The notes under the pieces were generated by a model. The model ran no database searches. It was not told where the DNA came from and was given only the letters and a program-made list of their open reading frames with translations. Source: Chara braunii (taxonomy: Eukaryota; Streptophyta; Charophyceae; Charales; Characeae). Taken from it: DNA of 23,891 nucleotides. This document shows, one piece after another, positions 18,779-23,891 of this stretch (position 1 is its first letter; each line of letters starts with the position of its first letter). Position numbers and translations under genes: made by a program. Location: the NCBI GenBank assembly GCA_003427395.1, contig BFEA01000259.1, positions 1,191,502 through 1,215,392 on the forward strand, in the 5' to 3' direction.

Positions 18779-19378
18779 TTAGGATTCTCCTCTGGGACCC
18801 CATCCTGGGTTTTTGGTGGGTCGGTACAGCCAGTGATTAGCGAGACCTGTGCCAAGGCAAGCGTCGCACAGCCTGTGACCGCTGCCGCGACAGGTGGCAC
18901 AGGCCACGAGCTCTCTTTGTGTGAACAACCCACCCTCTTTGCCTCGGCCCTTACACGTGTCGCACAGGTCATGTCCCACACCGTAACAGCATCGGCATTT
19001 CCGAGGTCTCAGGCTGCGCGCCAGGAATCGTTGGATCCCTGGTGCTGCTATCTGTAAAGCGAAGACCGCCACAATGGCAGAGGTGCCCGCCCAGGCAGGG
19101 GCCACGTGGCCATCGGCATAGGTTGTCAATACCGGGCGCGCGCCGTCATGCAGCACCTGAGCCTGCCACATGGCAGCCTCCGGTGTTATGTTGGCAGACT
19201 CCATCGCTGCTCCTTTTTGTAAATTCGTTCCCGAAGCTGCCGCCGTTATCACCAAGGTCCTTGGGTCCGTAACGAGACGAGCCATCTCTTTCCGCTGCTT
19301 CCCGCCTTTCCCGCCGTTTTTTTCCGGCCTTTCCCGCCGTTTCTTTCCCGCCTTTCTTTGGCACCGTGTGGACAGCAT
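18779..19378 (-). CDS. DnaJ-type zinc-finger protein with one membrane segment, probably plastid
   Basis: The protein is 199 residues from the first in-frame ATG (19378); an upstream in-frame stop lies at 19454. A start at M32 (position 19285, agagATGGCT) is also plausible and gives a more typical transit-peptide beginning (MARLVT). Residues 93-113 (APAWAGTSAIVAVFALQIAA) are a likely membrane helix. The C-terminal half has four CxxCxGxG motifs in two pairs: C128/C131 with C139/C142, and C160/C163 with C171/C174. Each pair is joined by GH-x-L. The end is NHWLYRPTKNPGWGPRGES. There is no J domain. A membrane helix followed by a paired Cys-rich domain is the layout of plastid proteins such as ORANGE and LQY1, which assist assembly or stability of plastid proteins. 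Family is clear; the exact orthologue is not. Confidence 0.78.
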   Translation of the reverse strand: MLSTRCQRKAGKKRRERPEKNGGKGGKQRKEMARLVTDPRTLVITAAASGTNLQKGAAMESANITPEAAMWQAQVLHDGARPVLTTYADGHVAPAWAGTSAIVAVFALQIAAPGIQRFLARSLRPRKCRCCYGVGHDLCDTCKGRGKEGGLFTQRELVACATCRGSGHRLCDACLGTGLANHWLYRPTKNPGWGPRGES

Positions 19379-19901
19379 CCCCCTTGCGGTCGAAGCGCGC
19401 CGCAACAGATCAGCGGTGGGCGACCCGACGACCACGTCGCTCAGGACACCGCCTCATGTTCGTCTGAGCGGCAGAGTAACTGGCCGAGCTGAGGACACCG
19501 CGCGCCCTTTGCTGCCCGTGGAGGTCTGGAGACTGAAACCGGAGATCGGCCCCGTCGATGGTGGGGACCACAAACTACGGTAGTTGCCAATGAACCAAAA
19601 AACCTGCGATCGGTTTTGTTTTGTTTCAGTGTCAACGCTGGTGAATAACACACCCCCCATTTTATTTCCTTCATTAGAATTAGAATCATTAATATTTCTT
19701 TATTTTATTGTGGCGTTGATTTCTTTTGGGTGAGAGGGAGGGCGTAGGCTGTATAACACCATTGTGTCGATCTGATACGGTTGGCATGTGGACTTCCTGG
19801 CCCGTTTGTCAACACCAATATGTGTTGTGTGTGTGTGTGTGTGTGCCATTCTGCCACATGGGCTTGGCCGTCTTCCAATACTCAGGGACATACTCACACT
19901 G
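19379..19901. other. 5' flank of the zinc-finger gene
   Basis: The likely promoter side of the minus-strand gene. It contains (GT)n at about 19823-19845, and near 19884-19900 a lone end of MITE family A (agggacatactcacact) directly joined to the next element. No TATA box is assigned. Confidence 0.4.
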
Positions 19902-20117
19902 CCGTCTTCCCCGGAACATAACGAACGTGCGTTGTATTCGTTTACAAAGCATGTGCGTTATGTTAGAGTGAACAGGACCAACTTTTTTACCTTCGCAAGG
20001 GGGCCAGGTTCAGGCTGAGTAGTCTGGACCACGGCTGAGAGCCTCAGAGTAAAAGAAAAGTAGCGAAGCACATACCTTTTCATGTTCTGCCCGGAGATTC
20101 AATTCTTTCCCGTGCTT

Positions 20118-20207
20118 GGGCCCTCGCTCCACTCCCCAGCAAATGTGAAAAATGAGAATGAATGTTCTCCTAGAACATGGAAAGATACAACCCTTTTTCT
20201 GTCTTTT
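20118..20207. repeat. Right arm of a long-range inverted repeat
   Basis: Contains gggccctcgctccac, aaatgtgaaaaatgagaatg, tagaacatggaaagatacaa and tttttctgtctttt in the order found on the minus strand of 17931-18023. It lies inside the long family D element. Confidence 0.65.
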
Positions 20208-20378
20208 CCGTCTCTGTGACCCTAGCAGCGAGGCCTTGGTGAGGGAATTGAACTGGCTTCGACTTTCTTGGCCGCGCCACTTTCTTGGCTGTCAGAAGCG
20301 CCTTCGCGCACGGACACAGAGGGAGAGAGGGAGGGCAGCTTGTTAGTGACAAGGAGGGTAGTTGCTTGCCGACAGCAG

Positions 20379-20380
<2 letters not shown>

Positions 20381-20452
<72 letters not shown>
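20381..20452. repeat. Compound (CA)n(GA)n microsatellite
   Basis: 26 CA units (20381-20432) directly followed by 10 GA units. Confidence 0.95.
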
Positions 20453-20453
<1 letters not shown>

Positions 20454-20712
20454 CACGGGCCTGTCCCGGTCACCAGGGCAAGAACGGAGCAGGCGCTGAC
20501 CTTGGGTGGGGGGAAGAAGTATTCGAATGCAACAATTTTCTCATCGTTAAATTTAGTATAAGGCATGTGTGTAGTATTCGAATAGAACGCATATATGTTA
20601 TATTCGAAGTGCCCTTGTATTCGAAGAAAATGGTCGAACATTTTCCAAAACCGGTTTTTTCGGAAAACTCGAAAAAATACAACGCATATGGGTTATGTTT
20701 GCGAGAAGACGG

Positions 20713-20950
20713 TAGGACCTAAAATCCCAAACTCCCAATTGTACTATTCGTATGCCCATTTGTCAGCGGCTTGGCTTGGGAAGCCGTCGGTGAGTGCGAT
20801 TTTGCGGTCATCTGTGGAGGTGACGCCAAATTCCCTATTTAAGTTTTTGAATTTCATAAAAAAATTGGTTAAAATTCGGTTATCAAAGTCCTTGTGATAT
20901 TGTCAATTGTACAAACCACATTTACGGCTGGGGCTCTCTGTGACCAGCTA
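20713..20950. other. Spacer, nothing recognised
   Basis: No coding or repeat signal stands out. Confidence 0.35.
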
Positions 20951-21052
20951 AGAGCCAAACCCCTATAGTTCTCCAGAGCCAATTCCCTATTAGTTCTCCA
21001 GAGCCAATTCCCTATTAGTTCTCCAGAGCCAATTCCCTATACTTCTCCAGAA
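20951..21052. repeat. 25-bp tandem repeat, about four units
   Basis: The unit gttctccagagccaattccc plus tatta recurs at 20968, 20993 and 21018, with a diverged unit at 21043 and a partial one before 20968. Copies two and three are identical. Confidence 0.9.
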
Positions 21053-21206
21053 GGCCGTGACCTTGTCCTATTAGTAAATGTAAGGCAGTGTGACCACCAG
21101 CGTGCCCAAAACCATAAATAGGCCTTCCGCAAATCTGCATATTTTGCGGATTTGGAGTTGCAGTGGCAGTATGCCAGTATGCCCTCAGATGTGTTCTTTT
21201 CTATTT

Positions 21207-21369
21207 TTAAACCACCAGTACTTCCTAAAGTCGTGCCCGTTAACGCTATGTGAGGAAATTTTAGGAAATGTATGGGCCACTACAGGAGCGCCCAAATTCA
21301 TCCAACTAGAAAAGTTTCTACTCCATTTTTTTCCGCGGCCGATAGCTGGGCCAAGTACTGGTGGTTTAA
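21207..21369. mobile_element. TTAA-flanked inverted-repeat element, copy 2
   Basis: 163 bp including the borders. The left TTAAACCACCAGTACTT and right AAGTACTGGTGGTTTAA are a perfect 17-bp inverted pair. The interior matches the copy at 22507 (cccgttaacg, aggaaa, gggc(c/t)actacaggag, gcccaaattcatc, gctgggcc). There is no coding capacity. Confidence 0.85.
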
Positions 21370-21407
21370 GTTGGCTTCATAGACACCAAAGGGCGCGGTG
21401 TACCAAC

Positions 21408-21674
21408 TGGCCTGCCTAGCTCAGGGCATACTCACACTATGACTTTTTCACCTATTTTTGGACCGAATTGGGGCCAGATACATCCAGGTTTGGCCGTGAA
21501 TGCGGTCAGATACACTTGAGATACGGTTAGTGTGAGTAAGCCCTCAGTTGGTACACCCCTGAGCTGTTCAAATGCAGACCTGAGTTCGAAATCCATTGGA
21601 ACCGCATGAGTAAAATAGGACAATTCTGAATTACCCAGGGCCTGGTGATATCTTTTTTTTTTTTTTTTTTTTTT
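21408..21674 (+). pseudogene. tRNA-derived SINE-like sequence split by a MITE
   Basis: Leaving out the MITE at 21424-21543 and one TCA, the flanks read TAGCTCAGTTGGTA, an exact Pol III A box of tRNA type. A B box (AGTTCGAAATC) starts at 21583, 43 nt after the A-box start in the uninterrupted sequence, close to the tRNA spacing. The acceptor and D stems do not pair well, so it is not an intact tRNA. About 60 bp of unrelated body and a 22-T tract (21653-21674) follow, as in SINEs with T-rich tails. Confidence 0.55.
21424..21543 (+). mobile_element. MITE family A, copy 4, with TCA target duplication
   Basis: 120 bp. The left GGGCATACTCACACTA and right TAGTGTGAGTAAGCCC are a 16-bp inverted pair with one mismatch. 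TCA at 21421-21423 is repeated at 21544-21546. Removing one TCA plus the element restores a tRNA A box, which independently supports the borders. Confidence 0.88.
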
Positions 21675-21767
21675 GGGAACCTGCACAGGGGCCATCCTAA
21701 TCCTTTTTTTTTTTTTTTTTTTTTTCCGGGACCTGCACAGGGGCCATGCCAATATTCTTTCTTTGAG
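21675..21767 (-). pseudogene. Two poly(A)-tailed U6 snRNA fragments in tandem
   Basis: On the minus strand, gaatattggcatggcccctg continuing tgcagg, then about 22 A; then ggattaggatggcccctgtg continuing cagg, then another 22-A tract (21653-21674). Both match the U6 interior GATTAGCATGGCCCCTG(C)GCA(A)GG with a few changes and stop at the same point. The shared core repeats at a 51-bp period (21680 and 21731). This looks like a 3'-truncated, poly(A)-tailed U6 copy that was then duplicated, although a pair of independent insertions is possible. Confidence 0.6.
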
Positions 21768-22337
21768 GGAAAATTGCATCCATACCCCAATACCCGCTAT
21801 AGCGGTCCAGTGCCCAACTTGCATCTACACCCGGACTCCGTTCAAACTTTGCAAAGTACGCAACTTTTCCCCCTATGGGCCTATGAGAAATTGTAGGCAT
21901 ACCCAGTCCTGCAGGCCCTCCGTTTTGGACAATGAAATTATGCCCATGCCCTCAAAGGGGCTGACAAAATTGGAGGTATACCCACAGCCAGGGCCACAGG
22001 GCTTGGATGGCGGGCCACAAAATTATGCTCATGCCCACCATGTGGACCATTCTGGCCCAACGGGTGTGCTCGGTATGAGCATTATTTCAGCCATCTGGTA
22101 GTAGGTTATGCCCATAGCTTTGCCCATGTATGTCCATAATTTGTGCATTCCGGTAGTTGGTTATAACTGCAATTTCGCGGTACCAACTTGGGTCTACCTC
22201 AGTTCTGGGCATGCAAATAATTTCCATCGGCCGTTTTCTGGGTATAGGTGCAAGTTGGCACTGGGACTGGGTATAGCGGGTATTCCCATCTTTAAGTGGG
22301 GTACAGATGCAATTTTCCCTTCTTCTTCAGAAAAAAA
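21755..22337. mobile_element. Fold-back element with ~80-bp inverted arms
   Basis: The left arm (about 21768-21832: gggaaaattgcatc, accccaatacccgctata, cagtgcccaacttgca) is matched inverted by the right arm (about 22247-22325: tgcaagttggcactgg, tatagcgggtattccc, gatgcaattttccc). The interior repeats tatgccca and ggtataccca type words in both orientations. No ORF with a domain is present. Exact borders and target duplication are unresolved because the U6 fragments sit at the left edge. Confidence 0.65.
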
Positions 22338-22506
22338 GGGCCCAGTGTCCAAGGCTATACATCAATCAAACCAGAAAGTCCTGACTGGGTACCCCAGGCA
22401 GAAGCCCACTCCTGTAGTTGGTTCATACCACCACTCAGCCCACCGCAAACCCAGCACTGCCAGAGTTACATGTCCAGCAAATCCTCCCTGAGGGTAATCT
22501 CTCTGG

Positions 22507-22664
22507 TTAAACCACCAGTACTTCCTAGAGTGGTGCCCGTTAACGGTCCATGGATTTAGGAAACGTACGGGCTACTACAGGAGTGCCCAAATTCATCTGG
22601 CCGGAAACGTTTCTACTCTATTCTTTTCCATGGCTAATGGCTGGGCCAAGTACTGGTGGTTTAA
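22507..22664. mobile_element. TTAA-flanked inverted-repeat element, copy 3
   Basis: 158 bp with perfect inverted ends TTAAACCACCAGTACTT / AAGTACTGGTGGTTTAA and TTAA borders. The interior is clearly homologous to the copy at 21207. TIR and interior conservation indicate a shared recent source. Confidence 0.85.
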
Positions 22665-22738
22665 CCTTTCTATGGTTACCAGCCGCAGGCACAGTTTGCC
22701 AATGTCGCTGGAGCTGATCCACAAACCCATGTCCCCAG

Positions 22739-22885
22739 TTAAACCACCAGTACCTCGACGTTTTGTAGGCCGTTAACGCTGAGGCTGAATTAGTCCGCCA
22801 CGCTGCTGCGATGCGGGTCCGTGTGCATTTGCGTCAGTGCCTCCCCGGAGGGGGCCTAAGGACCCCTGGGGTACTGGTGGTTTAA
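22739..22885. mobile_element. TTAA-flanked inverted-repeat element, copy 4 (divergent interior)
   Basis: 147 bp. Ends TTAAACCACCAGTACC / GGTACTGGTGGTTTAA with TTAA borders (one mismatch-free 14-bp core). Apart from ggccgttaacgctg the interior differs from the other copies, and it lies only 74 bp from copy 3. Confidence 0.75.
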
Positions 22886-23820
22886 ACCAGCAGTTTTACT
22901 CGAGCCTGACGAAGCTACTCTCCAAGGCTCGTGAGCCTGCAACTGTGCCTTTTCAAAGTGGCCTGCTCACGCCCAGCGCGACTTCCTGATCGGAGTGAGA
23001 GTGGGCCTGGAAGTGCGATACAGGGGGTGTGCCAAGGATTTTAGGAAAGTGGGGTTGGAGTCCCAGGTCGGAACTGAGATCTCCTGTGCCAAGTTTCAGG
23101 GAAATGGGCGCAAGTGGGTAGGCGAGGGACGGGGTCCTGTTTTAGGCTTCGGGGAGCGGGACGATCGCCTCCGTTCGTCATCTGGGGCGGATCCGTATTC
23201 TGTGTACCGGAGGGATGCTATGGCTATCTCGTTGGTTCAATACAGTCGTCGACGGGTATCGCAAATCTCTGAATTGGACACGGTCGGTCTCAGCCGAAGG
23301 CTGTGCTCCCATCGTTCAGCTTCCGAGCGGGTTCGCCGGATGAAGCTCGACTCTTGGTAGGTGTGGTCTTGCAGGCACTTGGAGCACGGGGGCTGGGGCC
23401 AGTAGGGGGCGAGTGCCTGCCAGGGGGCAACGGTCAAGCAGTGGAAGGGCAATATACGGTGATAGGGAGGGAATCCGGTTTCCAGGATAGCAATGTCGGG
23501 TTCAGCGACCATCTGACACGTGTACGGGCTGGGATATTCAGGGAGGTGGGGAATATGCTTTAAGGTCTGACCAATATCCCACTTGCAAATATGGTCGGTT
23601 CCTGTCGGGTATGGGAACTCCAAAAGCTCCGCCTTCGAACGTGCAGACACACACGCATGCTCCCGATACTCCCGGAACCCACAATCCCTCAGGCACTCGC
23701 GGTCATGGATTTGGAAGGGAGTTTCGACATTCATACCGCGGGGTGTGGTGAGAATCTAGACATTCGGGGTGCTTGGTCGGGGGCCGGATCGGGGGCGGTG
23801 ATATAATGCAGATGCAGATT
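22886..23820. other. GC-richer end region with competing unassigned ORFs
   Basis: Both strands are open over several hundred bases: a minus-strand frame of 165 codons (23237-23734, Cys/His/Pro-containing, e.g. WPQPPCSKCLQDHTYQ) and plus-strand frames at 22995-23360 and 23303-23563. None contains a domain I recognise and splice signals do not clearly decide between them. It could be part of a gene or a decayed mobile element. Confidence 0.25.
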
Positions 23821-23835
23821 TGGCTGAAAAACATG

Positions 23836-23847
23836 CGTGCGCGCGCG

Positions 23848-23891
<44 letters not shown>
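23836..23891. repeat. (GC)n-(GA)n microsatellite at the window end
   Basis: A short GC alternation (23836-23848) is followed by at least 21 GA units running to the last base, so the true length is unknown. Confidence 0.93.

Larger units (their letters stand above)
19902..20712. mobile_element. Long inverted-repeat element, family D
   Basis: The left end ccgtcttccccggaacataa is matched inverted by the right end (ccgtcttctcgcaaacataa); both arms continue to tgcgttgtatt, about 40 bp in all. The first 24 bp also match the small MITE at 15689 (about 21 of 24). The interior carries repeated gtattcga and acgcatat(a/g)tgttat words near both ends, a (CA)n-(GA)n microsatellite and one arm of a long-range inverted repeat. 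No transposase is seen. Confidence 0.6.

Noticed and set aside
19379-19435. Extending the zinc-finger protein to a GTG at 19435
   Set aside because: Plant nuclear genes rarely start at GTG; ATGs at 19378 or 19285 are better.
21207-22885. The AGTACT in the TTAA-family ends as SBP binding sites (GTAC core)
   Set aside because: A four-base core is too common to support a link to the SBP-box gene in the same window.
1-23891. CRISPR array, bacterial operon or prophage
   Set aside because: Repeats have no spacer-repeat regularity of that kind, and gene content and microsatellites are of plant nuclear type.

Overview
The window looks like nuclear DNA of a streptophyte green alga. A charophyte with a large, repeat-rich genome such as Chara fits best, but that species guess is inference. 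Three protein genes point to the green lineage: an SBP-box transcription factor (a domain found only in green plants and green algae), a ClpS adaptor with the plant-plastid type C-terminus, and a DnaJ-type zinc-finger protein with a membrane segment. The U6 snRNA relics also resemble the plant U6 sequence. No bacterial operon, phage or plasmid structure is visible.

Layout. Positions 26-3232 (+) hold one uninterrupted SBP-box gene of 1068 codons. From 3233 to about 14,500 I see no convincing host gene. This stretch is simple repeats, an old possible retroelement fragment, a 190-bp tandem duplication, a 136-bp tandem array with built-in fold-backs, and several non-autonomous inverted-repeat DNA transposons. 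Positions 14724-15617 (+) hold the ClpS-like gene. From 15,690 to 18,450 there are small MITE-like elements, short tandem repeats, three long GA arrays and a full-length U6 retropseudogene with an A-tail. Positions 18779-19378 (-) hold the DnaJ-type zinc-finger gene. From 19,900 to 22,900 transposons are nested inside one another. The clearest case is a MITE with a TCA target duplication lying inside the A box of a tRNA-derived SINE-like sequence, next to two poly(A)-tailed U6 fragments. The last kilobase has competing ORFs on both strands that I cannot assign, and the window ends inside a GA microsatellite, which may be a contig edge.

The genes do not form a pathway or cluster. The ClpS-like and zinc-finger proteins would both plausibly act in the plastid (protein degradation and protein assembly/folding respectively); the SBP protein would act in the nucleus. 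The most unusual gene-level observation is that the ClpS-like protein keeps the plant ClpS1 fold signature but has lost the residues that form the N-degron pocket. The most unusual structural observation is the MITE-split Pol III promoter. At least five inverted-repeat element families can be recognised from internal comparison, several with two or more copies and visible target duplications.
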